64,000 nucleotides of DNA from Candidatus Thiovulum imperiosus (GCA_024281175.1 JAMJTW010000028.1:1-64000); one strand, 5' to 3'; positions 17,966 to 27,372 are shown, numbered from the stretch's first letter. Notes: generated from the letters alone by a model not told the origin. Made by a program: numbers and translations.

Positions 17966-18691
17966 ATGAAAGATAATAAGTATAGTGAAGAGAGTTTAAG
18001 CGATATCGCAAGTTTTGATAGTGAAAATGAGAATGGTGAAAAAACAAAGAAAATACTCTTTGTTGCAATTATTGCAGCTGTTATTTTAGTAATACTATTT
18101 GTTGTCATATCTTCTTTCACATCTGAAGATGAAATTAGCGATAATATCGCAACAGAATTTATAGAAGATGATAGTGAACCGTTTTTTATGGACTCTCCAG
18201 CCGATGGGTTAGAGCCTATTGAGGAAGAGGTCGATGAAGAAGTTGTCTTAGAAGAAGATAGTAATGATGGTTTTATTGAACCTATTGATAGTGTTGAACC
18301 TGTTGAAATTGTTGAAGATGGCAATGATATAGTTGTTGAAGAAGAGTTACCTTCACTACCAACTATTCCAGACCCAATGCTTCCAGCCCCAACACCTTCT
18401 CTTGAAAATACTCCAACCGTAGAGCATCCTAGAGCTTTAGTTGAAATTAAAAGACACTACATTCAAACTGGAACTTTCTTAAAAAATCAGCCAAATGAGA
18501 AATATCTTCAGAAAATTAAAGATTTAGGTTTTGACTACTACATAGATACTTACATAACTTCAAGTGGAAAAGAGATAACTAGAGTTCTTGTTGGTCCTTT
18601 TGCAACTCTTGAAGAGGGAGAGAGTAGTTTACAAAAAGTTAAAGACGGTATTGAAGAGTCTTCATTTCTAATTACAACAAGACTTCATTAA
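17966..18691 (+). CDS. SPOR-domain membrane protein
   Basis: 241 residues: a cytoplasmic head, one membrane helix (about 27-49), a long acidic and Pro-rich periplasmic linker (about 52-150), and a C-terminal SPOR domain (about 160-238) with RHYIQTGTF and ITRVLVGPFATLEEGESSLQKV. SPOR domains bind denuded glycan at division septa, so a role in cell division or envelope maintenance is likely. It follows the DUF1882 gene after 21 bp, and a truncated repeat element begins just past its stop. Confidence 0.85.
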   Translation: MKDNKYSEESLSDIASFDSENENGEKTKKILFVAIIAAVILVILFVVISSFTSEDEISDNIATEFIEDDSEPFFMDSPADGLEPIEEEVDEEVVLEEDSNDGFIEPIDSVEPVEIVEDGNDIVVEEELPSLPTIPDPMLPAPTPSLENTPTVEHPRALVEIKRHYIQTGTFLKNQPNEKYLQKIKDLGFDYYIDTYITSSGKEITRVLVGPFATLEEGESSLQKVKDGIEESSFLITTRLH

Positions 18692-18699
18692 GTTATAAG

Positions 18700-18849
18700 A
18701 GTCTTTTATGTTATTTCGAACCCTTTTGGGTGAGAAATCTTTTATTTAGTAAAATGATAAGTTTTCAAGATTTCTTAATCACTTCGCTCATGTCGAAAAC
18801 GAAGTTTCACTAAATGACAAGAGAGGTAGAAACCTATTTGGTCGTCTCC
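18700..18849. mobile_element. MITE-like element, copy C (left end lost)
   Basis: The right terminal repeat CTATTTGGTCGTCTCC and both inner arms (TTATTTCGAACCC...GTGAGAAATC and AAGATTTCTTAATC...) are present. The left terminal repeat is not recognisable, so the left edge is approximate. As in copy E, an extra segment GAAAACGAAGTTTCACTAAA interrupts the right inner arm. Confidence 0.7.
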
Positions 18850-18854
18850 TCTTT

Positions 18855-19295
18855 TTAGACTCTTTCTAAATAGCTATTTTTTAGTCTTTGTAAAAACTCT
18901 ATAACTCTCTGCTGATAAACTCTATTCTCTTCTTCATCAGTACAGTTTCTAAGTTCTTCAAGATGTTCTAAATTTATTTTCTTAGCAAATCTGTTTTTGA
19001 ATTTTAAATTCTTTTCAATATCATAGATAAGTTCATCAACACCCAAGCCATTTGGCTCTTTAACTTTACTTATATACTCTTCAACTACTAGAATTAGGGA
19101 TTTTTGGCGAGAAATAGAGTCTGAATATATTTCAGACGCTATCTCTTCCAACTTTTTAATTTCACACTCTTCAAACTCTCCAGTAGCCATTATCATAATA
19201 GTATAAATTTTTGCACGAAACTCAAGTGAGTCATGATTATGTAAAAGAAGTTCTCTAAATGTTTTGATAAACCTATCTAGTATAGAGTGGTTCAA
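18855..19295 (-). CDS. Small helical protein, possibly TerB-like
   Basis: 146 residues, acidic, all-helical in appearance and without membrane segments. IMIMATGEFEECEIKKLEEIA has the look of the first helices of TerB/DjlA-N domains, but a firm assignment needs a profile search. Its ATG overlaps the end of lepB by four bases, so it is the third gene of a folD-lepB operon. Function unknown. Confidence 0.6.
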   Translation of the reverse strand: MNHSILDRFIKTFRELLLHNHDSLEFRAKIYTIMIMATGEFEECEIKKLEEIASEIYSDSISRQKSLILVVEEYISKVKEPNGLGVDELIYDIEKNLKFKNRFAKKINLEHLEELRNCTDEEENRVYQQRVIEFLQRLKNSYLERV

Positions 19296-20050
19296 TTCCC
19301 AACTTCCATCTGAAGAGTATCAATATTTCTAAACATTCTATCCCATCGAACAGTATAATTTTCATCTAATGAAAAGTAGATAGCCCAAGGAGTTCCCTCT
19401 ATATTTTCATAAGGTACACTGCCCCAGAAACGGCTATCGTGTGAATGGTCTCGATTGTCTCCAACCATAAAAAAGTGGTCATCTTCTATTCTTGTTGGAG
19501 GCATGTAAAATAGTTGTCTATTTTCACCATTGTAAACAACCTCATCATCATGATGAACACCTGGATAGACTCCTTTATATGGATTTTGAACCCAGAGTTG
19601 TCCAGAGATAGTTACAATTTTATCTTCTGGATAGTTCTCTTTTATATATGGGTCTCCAGCAAAAGGTCTAAGATATAAATTCTTCTCCACAAACATTATC
19701 ATATCTCCACTAACTGCTACACATCTTTTAACAAAGTGAACTTGCTCATCTCCAGGTTTTCTAAAAACAACAATATCACCTCTCTCTGGTCTATCTCCAT
19801 CAATAAGTTTAAGACCAACTCCAGGAATGAGAGGAATTTCTAACCAAGGAATGTGAGGAGTGGCAATGCCATAAGCAAACTTCTTTACAAAGAGGTAATC
19901 ACCAACAAGTAGAGTTCTCTTCATTGAACCACTTGGAATTACAAAAGATTGAGCAATAAAAAATATTGTGAAAAGAACAATGACGATTGCCCCTTTCCAA
20001 GTTGTTGTCCAGTAGTAGAATTTACCTAAAAGTGAAAGTGCTTTTTTCAT
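19292..20050 (-). CDS. lepB: Signal peptidase I
   Basis: Membrane protease that removes signal peptides from exported proteins. It is 252 residues long, with one membrane segment (about 19-36). The catalytic pair is Ser42 in FVIPSGSMKRTL and Lys108 in VHFVKRCVAVSGD. The late motif FFMVGDNRDHSHDSRFWG is complete. The gene overlaps folD upstream and the small helical gene downstream by four bases each. The folD-lepB order is common in Campylobacterota. Confidence 0.97.
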   Translation of the reverse strand: MKKALSLLGKFYYWTTTWKGAIVIVLFTIFFIAQSFVIPSGSMKRTLLVGDYLFVKKFAYGIATPHIPWLEIPLIPGVGLKLIDGDRPERGDIVVFRKPGDEQVHFVKRCVAVSGDMIMFVEKNLYLRPFAGDPYIKENYPEDKIVTISGQLWVQNPYKGVYPGVHHDDEVVYNGENRQLFYMPPTRIEDDHFFMVGDNRDHSHDSRFWGSVPYENIEGTPWAIYFSLDENYTVRWDRMFRNIDTLQMEVGN

Positions 20051-20880
20051 CTATCTCTTCTTTTTGCTGATTTTAATGTATTTTTGAGAAGCATAGCAAT
20101 TGTCATTGGTCCAACACCACCAGGAACTGGAGTTATGTAAGATGCTTTTTTGGAAACGGCATCAAAATCTACATCTCCAACTATCTTATTTCCAACCTTA
20201 TTTATTCCAACATCTAAAATTACAACACCCTCTTTTACCATATCAGCGGTGATGAGGTTTGCTTTTCCAACTGCTACTACTAATATATCAGCTTTTAAAG
20301 TATGTTCTTTCAAATTTTCTGTGTAAATATGACAAATTTCAACTGTGGCATTTCTATTAAGAAGCAGTGAAGCTATCGGTTTTCCAACTATATTACTAGC
20401 TCCAACAACAACTACATTTTTGCCTTGAATATCTATCTCATATTTATCTAAAAGTTCAACCATTCCTACTGGTGTACAGGGTGCGAATGTGTCAAGTCCA
20501 GAAAGAACTCCACCAACATTATAAGGGTGAAAACCGTCTACATCTTTTTCTGGAGATACAATCTCTAATATTTTATTACTATCAATATGATTTGGTAGTG
20601 GAAGTTGAACAAGAATTCCATCAACTTTAGAATTAGTATTCAATTTTTCTATTTCAGAAATAAGTTTTTCTTCTGAAATATCTTCTGGAAATTGTAGAGA
20701 TATTGACTCCATTCCAACATATTCAGTAGCTTTTTTTTTCATAGAAACATAAAGATGACTGGCTTGATCCTCCCCGACTAAAACAACAGCTAACCCTATT
20801 TTTCTATGGTAAGAAGAGATTTCCTCTTTTAAATTATCTTTTATTTCGTTTGCTAAACTTTTTCCATTGAGTAAAATCAT
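20047..20880 (-). CDS. folD: FolD methylenetetrahydrofolate dehydrogenase/cyclohydrolase
   Basis: Bifunctional enzyme interconverting methylene- and formyl-tetrahydrofolate with NADP. It has 277 residues. Landmarks are VGEDQASHLYVSMKKKA containing the catalytic lysine region, VDGILVQLPLP, PEKDVDGFHPYNVG, the nucleotide-binding GASNIVGKPIASLLL and TPVPGGVGPMTIAMLLKNT. It supplies formyl-folate, the substrate of the purU product encoded about 10 kb away. First gene of the folD-lepB operon; its ATG begins the transcript side facing a divergent cytochrome gene. Confidence 0.97.
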   Translation of the reverse strand: MILLNGKSLANEIKDNLKEEISSYHRKIGLAVVLVGEDQASHLYVSMKKKATEYVGMESISLQFPEDISEEKLISEIEKLNTNSKVDGILVQLPLPNHIDSNKILEIVSPEKDVDGFHPYNVGGVLSGLDTFAPCTPVGMVELLDKYEIDIQGKNVVVVGASNIVGKPIASLLLNRNATVEICHIYTENLKEHTLKADILVVAVGKANLITADMVKEGVVILDVGINKVGNKIVGDVDFDAVSKKASYITPVPGGVGPMTIAMLLKNTLKSAKRRDR

Positions 20881-20943
20881 TGAGATTTTGAGCCTTTAAA
20901 CTTTCTGTTATGATAACAAATATTTTCAGCTTATAAAGGAAAT

Positions 20944-21309
20944 TTGAATTTGAAAAGATTTATTCTTTTCCTACTTTTAACAAACTCTCTGTTTTCAGAA
21001 AATAATAGCTCAAATCTTTTTATTACAAATGAAGAGTACGCTGAAATGCTCTATTTTGAACCAAGAGGTATATCTTGTGCAATATGTCATGGAGTAAATG
21101 GAAGAAAAAGTTACTCTTATGATTATGTATATAGAAGTTATAGTGGAAAAAGGTACAGAAAGAAAATATTTGTAAAACCGATATACAAACTTAGCTTACA
21201 AAGATTTCTTGATGCCTTTTCAAAAAATCAGAGATTTATGCCAAAGTATAGACTCTCTAAAAGAGAAATCTATCTTATACAGCAGTATCTTCAGAAAGTA
21301 AATAAGTAA
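20944..21309 (+). CDS. Small monohaem c-type cytochrome
   Basis: 121 residues with a signal peptide (about 1-18) and one haem site, CAICH, in RGISCAICHGVNG. The later RFMPKYRLS could supply the Met axial ligand. A very basic loop (about 60-75) separates them, which suggests docking to an acidic partner. The start is probably the TTG at 20944 after AAAGGA; a second TTG two codons on is possible. It is divergent from folD and has no obvious partner gene. Confidence 0.75.
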   Translation: MNLKRFILFLLLTNSLFSENNSSNLFITNEEYAEMLYFEPRGISCAICHGVNGRKSYSYDYVYRSYSGKRYRKKIFVKPIYKLSLQRFLDAFSKNQRFMPKYRLSKREIYLIQQYLQKVNK

Positions 21310-21310
21310 T

Positions 21311-21931
21311 CTACTTGTTCGTATTTCCTATTGTAAATTGTGGCTGTGCTCTATCTTTCTCAATCTGAACTCTCGCTTCTCTTTCAGCTTTAATTGTCTC
21401 TCTCAACTCAGCAATAGTCTCATTTAAAAATTCAATTCTCTCTTTCAAAGAACTATTTTCAGCTTCTGTTGTTGCCGATTTTACTTCAAATTCCGATTTT
21501 ACTTTGTTCATCTCAATAAAATGAGCATCTTTTAAAGTTTTACTACTCTCTTCAACAGCTTTTTTGACAGCTTCAGTTTCGCTATTTTCAGCACTTTCTA
21601 ACTTTTGAACAAGAGATTTATACTCTTCTGTATCAACTCCACTCATTTTTCGAGTTTCAAGAAGTTTTGTAAGAATCTCACCCTCTTTTTCTTGAACTTT
21701 TAAGTTGAAATCTATCTCAAATTGCCTTATCTTATTACTGTACTCTTCGGAAAGATTTGCCAACTCAGATTTTTTCAAATCTATATCTGCAACAAGAGAA
21801 GTCAGAGCTTCTTCATGTTTATCAATACCATCAAACATTTTTTTTAAATCTTTTGTAACTTGCTCAATTTTCTTGATTTGACTTGCTGTTTCAACTGAAG
21901 CCGATTTTATATTTTGTGCAGTTGTTGCCAT
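21311..21931 (-). CDS. Coiled-coil protein of unknown function
   Basis: 206 residues, nearly all heptad-like helix from about 15 to 190, rich in Glu, Lys and Ala, with no signal or membrane segment. I do not recognise a family. It starts 8 bp after the Nif3-family gene and is probably co-transcribed with it. In many Campylobacterota a zinc-ribbon coiled-coil gene sits beside the Nif3 gene, but this protein has no cysteines and cannot be that one. Confidence 0.7.
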   Translation of the reverse strand: MATTAQNIKSASVETASQIKKIEQVTKDLKKMFDGIDKHEEALTSLVADIDLKKSELANLSEEYSNKIRQFEIDFNLKVQEKEGEILTKLLETRKMSGVDTEEYKSLVQKLESAENSETEAVKKAVEESSKTLKDAHFIEMNKVKSEFEVKSATTEAENSSLKERIEFLNETIAELRETIKAEREARVQIEKDRAQPQFTIGNTNK

Positions 21932-21939
21932 TTTTTTCC

Positions 21940-22677
21940 TTAAATTATAGAAATTGGATTTTCAGAATTTAAAATTTCTGTTTCGATTCCAAATTTTTCG
22001 AGTTCTTTTTGAAGAGATTCCCCAAAAAATATTTCACTATTATAGTGTCCTATATCTAAAACACCTAAACCTATTGACTTTGCCTCCATAAAAGTATGAT
22101 ATTTCAAATCGCCAGTTAGAAAAATATCGACACTATTTCCAATTTCAGAGAGAAGAGAACCTCCAGAACCTGTTGTTAAAGCTATTTTAGAAACTCTTTT
22201 TGGAAGATGCTTTGAAGCAGTTAGAATTTCCAATTTAAATTTCTCTTTTACAACTTTTAGAAACTCTTCTAGCTCCATATCTATCTCTGATACCAATACA
22301 AAGTCTCCTATCTTACCACTCTCTTCAAAACCTAAAATCTCTTTTAAAACAAATCTATTCAAAACAAACTTATCATAATTTGTGTGAAGAGAGATTATTT
22401 TTAAATTTTTCTGAATAGCTTTCTGTATAAGATTTGATGGATAAGTTTCCCAATTCAACTTTTTTAAACCTCCAAAAATTAGAGGGTGATGAGTCAAAAT
22501 TAGAGAGTTCTCTTCACTATTTTCTAAAACAGTATCATCAATTTCTAAACCAATATACATCTTTGAGAACTCCTCTTTCAGAGAACCAACTTGAACTCCA
22601 GAATTGTCCCAACTCTCCTGAAATGAGAAAGGAGCTATCTCATTTAAAATATTCAAAATATCTTGAACTGAATTCAT
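21940..22677 (-). CDS. Nif3-like dinuclear metal centre protein
   Basis: 245 residues of the NIF3/YbgI (formerly GTP cyclohydrolase I type 2) family, cytosolic and of unsettled function. Family motifs are ESWDNSGVQVG, LTHHPLIFGGLKKL, ISLHTNYDKF and, late, FLTGDLKYHTFMEA and DIGHYNSEIFF. The histidines and acids in these motifs form the two-metal site. I chose the ATG at 22677 because AAGGATAAG precedes it; an upstream TTG lacks a ribosome site. MITE copy D lies about 45 bp upstream. Confidence 0.9.
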   Translation of the reverse strand: MNSVQDILNILNEIAPFSFQESWDNSGVQVGSLKEEFSKMYIGLEIDDTVLENSEENSLILTHHPLIFGGLKKLNWETYPSNLIQKAIQKNLKIISLHTNYDKFVLNRFVLKEILGFEESGKIGDFVLVSEIDMELEEFLKVVKEKFKLEILTASKHLPKRVSKIALTTGSGGSLLSEIGNSVDIFLTGDLKYHTFMEAKSIGLGVLDIGHYNSEIFFGESLQKELEKFGIETEILNSENPISII

Positions 22678-22721
22678 TCTTATCCTTTTTTTCAAAAAAA
22701 TTTATTTTATACTAATTTTTA

Positions 22722-22896
22722 AGGACTGACTAAATAGGCTTCTGTCTCTCTTGTCATTTCGATATGAGCGTAGCGATTGAGAAATCTTGGAAACTTATCG
22801 TTTTACTCGAAGTGATGTAAAAGATTTCTCACCCTAAAGGGTTCGAAATGACATATAAGTTATTAAAGCATAAAAATACTCTATTTGGTCAGTCCC
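22722..22896. mobile_element. MITE-like element, copy D (175 bp, perfect target duplication)
   Basis: The most complete copy, inverted relative to copy A. The ends are AGGACTGACTAAATAG and CTATTTGGTCAGTCCC. The inner arms CTTGTCATTTCGATATGAGC...GATTGAGAAATC and GATTTCTCACCC...GTTCGAAATGAC pair. The octamer AATTTTTA lies immediately outside both ends (22714-22721 and 22897-22904), a perfect 8-bp target duplication. It lies between two divergent genes. Confidence 0.9.
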
Positions 22897-22930
22897 AATT
22901 TTTAGTCGATGTGAATTAAAAATTTTTGAA

Positions 22931-22936
22931 TATAAT
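22931..22936 (+). promoter_or_regulatory. Promoter -10 box for the envelope protein gene
   Basis: TATAAT preceded by TTGAA, about 26 bp before the ATG, in an AT-rich stretch. No clear -35 box is seen, as is usual for sigma-70 promoters in this phylum. It lies just outside the right end of MITE copy D. Confidence 0.55.
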
Positions 22937-22962
22937 GTTTTAAAAAATTTGGAGAGTTTATT

Positions 22963-24684
22963 ATGAAAATTTGGTCTCTTGTTTTGATTCTCTCTTCCAG
23001 TTTAGTTTGGGGTGGAGCTGAAGAATCTCAAAAAGTAACTGTTATATCTCTTGATGCAGTTGGAACTGGAGAGACTTCTATATCATTACCTATTTATGAT
23101 TGTGTGGGTCGTTGTTCTCAAGATAAAGCATGGACAATCTCTGTTCCAAAAAGAGTTTTAAAAACTACAAAAGAGGAAGTTGAAAAAGATTTTCTAAATT
23201 CAGAGTTTGACTACATTAAACAGATAGGTGATACGCTACTTTTTGAAATCAAAGAGAGAAGTTTTTCAGGAGTTGTTGAGAAACGAGAAAGTATATTTCG
23301 AGAACCTATTTCAGGAGAAGTTTTCAAAAGTGCAATTTTAAATTACATAAATCGAGATGGATTTAAAAATCCAACTAAGAAACTTCTTATCGATTCTCTT
23401 TCAACAAAAGTTTCTGGAAATTTGAAACTAGATCAGAGTGCAAGAACTAGAGTTTTGAATAGAACTTATCTATTAGTTCCATATCTTGAGAAGTTGGAAG
23501 GGGAGTTTTACATAATAGGAAGTCGGAAAGATGGTGGATATAAACTTGAATTAAAACTAAACACTATTTTAAGAGTCTCTCTTTTTAAGTATGATACAGC
23601 TAGAGGTTTTTTACACTTTGGAGATTTTGTAGGAGAGAGTTTTGAGATAGATGATAGTGATACATTCTCTTATGTTTATGGGATAAACTATTTTGATAGT
23701 GAGTTTCAGGAAATTCCAAAAAAGAGAGATGGAGAAGAGTTGTTAAAAGAGAATGTTTCTAAATCTTTTGGAAAGGCTTATAAAAATGCACTTTTAAAGA
23801 TAAGAGATTTAGAGGATTTCAAAGTTTTTCAACAAGTTGAAGATATTGAAGGTAGAGTTGCTTATTTCACCTCATCAGAAAATATAGCAATAGATACACC
23901 ACTATACTTTTATAACAACGAGAAAGAGTATTTAGGTTGGGGAAAAATTTATGACAAAGATAGAAATAGTTCAACTTATGAAACTAAACTTCTCTCTGCT
24001 GATGAGGTTGCTCCCGAAACTTTCATATCTCCTTATGATTGGAGTGGCTATCTCTTTGGAATTGAACTTCGAAAATACTATTCTAGTGTAACCTATTTTG
24101 GATATGACTACTTTGATATCGATGGTACAACTCTTGCTTTAACTGGAAAAGCCGATATTGCGAACTTCTTAGATTGGAAAATAGTTTCTGAATTTTGGAT
24201 AACTGCTTCTCTCTACACAGGTTTTGAAACTGTTTCTGGAACTGCAATAGGATATCTTCTTGATGCCGACTTTGAATATCTTTACGGATATGAAATTGGA
24301 TTGGAGTATAGATACTATCTCTTTTCACCACTCTATTTTACGGCTGGTGGAGATTTTGGAAGTCGATATTCAAAATATAAGATATTCTTCTTTAACCAAG
24401 TTTATAAAAATAATTTAGGTGGTGAACATTATGGAGATGGATATCTAATAAATATATCTCACTACTTAAGACCAAAAGCTGGAGTTGGCTACTCTTTCTC
24501 TCCAAACCTAGAACTTTTTGGAGAAGTAGGATACACACTACCGATGTTCCAAAGCAACTCTATTCAAAATAGTGGAGGTTATGAATTAAATATTGGTACG
24601 ATTTCAACTTCAGAATTTGAATTAAAAGATTATTTATCTTTCTCTTTTGGATTTCTCTTTCACTATGATTATCTGAATGAATAG
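22963..24684 (+). CDS. Outer-membrane protein with C-terminal beta-barrel region
   Basis: 573 residues with a signal peptide (about 1-17). The N-terminal 350 residues are a mixed domain I do not recognise, with a CVGRC pair near residue 47. The C-terminal part (about 360-573) has alternating aromatic strands such as YFGYDYFDIDG, YEIGLEYRYYLFSP and FSFGFLFHYDY, as expected for an outer-membrane barrel. It overlaps the ftsI start by 8 bp, so the two are co-transcribed. Function unknown. Confidence 0.7.
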   Translation: MKIWSLVLILSSSLVWGGAEESQKVTVISLDAVGTGETSISLPIYDCVGRCSQDKAWTISVPKRVLKTTKEEVEKDFLNSEFDYIKQIGDTLLFEIKERSFSGVVEKRESIFREPISGEVFKSAILNYINRDGFKNPTKKLLIDSLSTKVSGNLKLDQSARTRVLNRTYLLVPYLEKLEGEFYIIGSRKDGGYKLELKLNTILRVSLFKYDTARGFLHFGDFVGESFEIDDSDTFSYVYGINYFDSEFQEIPKKRDGEELLKENVSKSFGKAYKNALLKIRDLEDFKVFQQVEDIEGRVAYFTSSENIAIDTPLYFYNNEKEYLGWGKIYDKDRNSSTYETKLLSADEVAPETFISPYDWSGYLFGIELRKYYSSVTYFGYDYFDIDGTTLALTGKADIANFLDWKIVSEFWITASLYTGFETVSGTAIGYLLDADFEYLYGYEIGLEYRYYLFSPLYFTAGGDFGSRYSKYKIFFFNQVYKNNLGGEHYGDGYLINISHYLRPKAGVGYSFSPNLELFGEVGYTLPMFQSNSIQNSGGYELNIGTISTSEFELKDYLSFSFGFLFHYDYLNE

Positions 24685-26446
24685 TAACTCAAATAAAGTT
24701 GTAGTTATATATATTTTTTTTCTATTCCTTCTTGGAATAGTTCTTGTAAGATACGGTTCTGTCGGTTTAGGAAAAATTGAAAATGAGACAAATACAGTTC
24801 GAAAAGTTCGAGAAAAATCAAAAAGAGGCTCTATTGTTAGTGCTGATGGCTACCATCTTGCATACACAACAAAATCTTATACAGCGGAAGTAAATACTAA
24901 AGAGATACCAGTCGAAAATAGAAATCTCTTTGCAAGAATGTTCTCTCTCTATAGTGGGGAAGCAGAGGGAGATATTTTAAGAAAAATCAGTAGTCGAAAT
25001 GGTCATGTTGTTTTAGCAAAGAATTTGACTTTTCAACAGTATCAAAATATAAAAGAGCTTTCTCGCGAATTTACAAGTTTGAAAATTCTTACTAGACATA
25101 AAGATAGACGAGGTCGAAGTGTATTTCATGGTTTGAGTATTTATGAAAGTGGAGCGAAAAGAAACTATCCTTATGGAAACTCTGTTACACCTGTTATAGG
25201 CTATACAAATAAATATGAAGAGAATAGATATACTCAAGTTAAAGGTGTAAAAGGTATTGAGCGAAGATTTGAGGAGTATCTAAAACCTGGGGAAGATGGT
25301 TATCTTTTAGGTAGTAAAGATGCAAGGGGTGATGTAATTCTAAATAGCAATTTACGAAAAAGATTTCCAGAAGATGGTTCAGATATACACCTAAATATCA
25401 ATTTAGAACTTCAAAGAAAAATTGAAATTATGCTTGACAAATTTAAAGAGAAATTTGAAGCAAAAGAGATAATGAGTGGTGTTATAGAGAGTGAAACAGG
25501 TAAAGTTCTTTCAATGGCAACAAGCAACAGATTTATTAGAAGTAGGCTTAAAAGTGAGGAAATTGGTTACCTTCAAGTCAAATCTGCTGAGTATATTTTT
25601 GAACCTGGTTCAGTTGTAAAACCGATAGTTTATGCTCTACTTCTTGACAAAAAGATGATAAGAAGAGGTCAATATGTAAATTGTGAAAATGGTAGATATA
25701 AGGTTGGACGAAAAGTTATCACTGATGAACATAAAATGAAAAATGTTCCTGCTGAAGAGATAATTATTCACTCAAGCAATATTGGAATGATAAAAATTAC
25801 AGAAAATTATGCTCCAGTAGATTTCCATAATGGTCTTAAACAGTTTGGCTTGGGTCTTAGTAGTGGTTTAGAAGTCTCAAAAGAGAACCCTGGAAGATTG
25901 AATACTATTCAAGAGTTGAAAAGTAAAGTGTATAGAGCAACAGCATCTTTTGGACACGGCTTTTTAACAAATTTCTCCCAACTTCTTAAAGCATTTAATA
26001 TATTTAATAACGATGGAAAGATAGTCTCTCCAAAACTTGTTGCATATATAAAACATCCTGACGGAAAGATTGAAGCTCCTGAAAGAGAGTACACAATTCC
26101 AGAAAATAAACAGGTACTTTCTGTTTCAACTAGTAGAAAGATGAAAAATATTCTTGTTCAAACAGTAAAAAAAGGTACTGGACAGGGTACAGATATATTG
26201 GGACTTGAAATAGGTGGTAAAACTGGTACAGCACACATTGCAAAAGGTAGTGGATATATAAATGAGTATCACTCATCATTCTTTGGATTTGTAAATGGGA
26301 AAAAGAGAAAATATACAATTGGAGTAACAGTTGTTGAACCTCAAACTGTTTACTTCGCATCTCAAACAGCAGTTCCTGTTTTTAAAGAGATAATTGAAAT
26401 TTTAGTTGATACAGGATTTCTTGAAAAGAGATATTATAAAAAATAG
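24677..26446 (+). CDS. ftsI: Penicillin-binding protein 2/3 family transpeptidase (FtsI-like)
   Basis: Septal or elongation peptidoglycan transpeptidase, 589 residues. One N-terminal membrane helix (about 8-28) is followed by the pedestal domain with KRGSIVSADG. The transpeptidase domain has the three active-site motifs: Ser312-V-V-Lys315, Ser366-Ser-Asn368 and Lys515-Thr-Gly. The length and the KRGSI motif fit the class B enzymes FtsI/Pbp2. I favour FtsI because there is no rodA or mreC nearby and the protein is under 600 residues. It begins within the 3' end of the outer-membrane protein gene. Confidence 0.85.
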   Translation: MNSNSNKVVVIYIFFLFLLGIVLVRYGSVGLGKIENETNTVRKVREKSKRGSIVSADGYHLAYTTKSYTAEVNTKEIPVENRNLFARMFSLYSGEAEGDILRKISSRNGHVVLAKNLTFQQYQNIKELSREFTSLKILTRHKDRRGRSVFHGLSIYESGAKRNYPYGNSVTPVIGYTNKYEENRYTQVKGVKGIERRFEEYLKPGEDGYLLGSKDARGDVILNSNLRKRFPEDGSDIHLNINLELQRKIEIMLDKFKEKFEAKEIMSGVIESETGKVLSMATSNRFIRSRLKSEEIGYLQVKSAEYIFEPGSVVKPIVYALLLDKKMIRRGQYVNCENGRYKVGRKVITDEHKMKNVPAEEIIIHSSNIGMIKITENYAPVDFHNGLKQFGLGLSSGLEVSKENPGRLNTIQELKSKVYRATASFGHGFLTNFSQLLKAFNIFNNDGKIVSPKLVAYIKHPDGKIEAPEREYTIPENKQVLSVSTSRKMKNILVQTVKKGTGQGTDILGLEIGGKTGTAHIAKGSGYINEYHSSFFGFVNGKKRKYTIGVTVVEPQTVYFASQTAVPVFKEIIEILVDTGFLEKRYYKK

Positions 26447-26452
26447 ACTTCT

Positions 26453-26458
26453 TATAAT
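26453..26458 (+). promoter_or_regulatory. Probable -10 box upstream of the SUMF1-like lipoprotein
   Basis: TATAAT, 36 bp before the ATG at 26494, in the short gap after ftsI. No -35 box is evident. Confidence 0.45.
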
Positions 26459-26493
26459 TGGATAGAATTCAGAAAAATCTTTGAGGATATTTT

Positions 26494-27372
26494 ATGCAAT
26501 ATATCTTTTTACCACTTCTGTTTCTCTTTTCAAGTTGCTCTTTTCAAGAAGAAGTTGTTGAAATTCCAGCTCCACAGGAAGAGCCTATAAAAGAGGATAA
26601 AATTAAACCTCTTGTTGAAACTTTTATTCCAGTTTCTGTTATTGATGGTCTAATTGAGATGGAAAGTGAAAATAGAGGTGACTACACTGTTCCTGCAATG
26701 GTGCTTATTTCAAAAGGAAAATTTGTCATGGGTGATGCTATTGGTGTTGGAGATAGTAGTGAAAGACCAATTCATGCTGTAAATATAAATTATGAATTTT
26801 TCATTGGAAAGTATGAAGTTACATTTAACGAGTATGATAAATTTGCAAAAGATACAGGTAGACCATTGCCAGATGATGGTGGTTTTGGACGCAGAGAAAA
26901 TCCTGTAATAAATGTCAGTTTTGAAGATGCAACAGCTTATGCTCAATGGCTGAGTGGAAAAACAGGTGACAATTATCGACTTCCAACAGAAGCTGAATGG
27001 GAGTTTGTAGCTAGAGCTGGTAGTGAAGACCGCTTCTTTTTTGGAGATAGCACAAAAGATTTGAAGAGATATGGTTGGTATTGGGCAAACTCAAACGAGA
27101 CAATTCAACCTGTTGGACAGAAACTTCCAAATATGTGGAATGTTCATGATATGATTGGAAATGTTTGGGAGTGGTGTCAAGATTGGTATGTTGAAAATTA
27201 CGATAATGCCACAAATGATGGAACTCCTTATAGTATAAAAGGTGAAGCTAGAGTTGTCAGAGGCGGTTCTTGGAACGATGAAGAAAACAGTATGAGACTC
27301 TCTATTCGAACTGGCTACCCTCCAACTGTAAAAATGAACGATACAGGTTTTAGACTTGTAATGGATTATTAA
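26494..27372 (+). CDS. Lipoprotein with formylglycine-generating-enzyme-like (SUMF1) domain
   Basis: 292 residues. The lipobox FSSC puts the mature N-terminus at about Cys15. The FGE/SUMF1 domain covers about 65-290, with the typical GKYEVTFNEYDKFA, RLPTEAEWEFVARAG, NVWEWCQDWY, RVVRGGSWNDEE and the final TGFRLVMDY. The paired catalytic cysteines of true FGE enzymes near the RGGSW region are absent, so it is probably a non-enzymatic, ligand-binding or structural member. A sulfatase substrate is therefore unlikely. No partner gene is obvious. Confidence 0.85.
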   Translation: MQYIFLPLLFLFSSCSFQEEVVEIPAPQEEPIKEDKIKPLVETFIPVSVIDGLIEMESENRGDYTVPAMVLISKGKFVMGDAIGVGDSSERPIHAVNINYEFFIGKYEVTFNEYDKFAKDTGRPLPDDGGFGRRENPVINVSFEDATAYAQWLSGKTGDNYRLPTEAEWEFVARAGSEDRFFFGDSTKDLKRYGWYWANSNETIQPVGQKLPNMWNVHDMIGNVWEWCQDWYVENYDNATNDGTPYSIKGEARVVRGGSWNDEENSMRLSIRTGYPPTVKMNDTGFRLVMDY

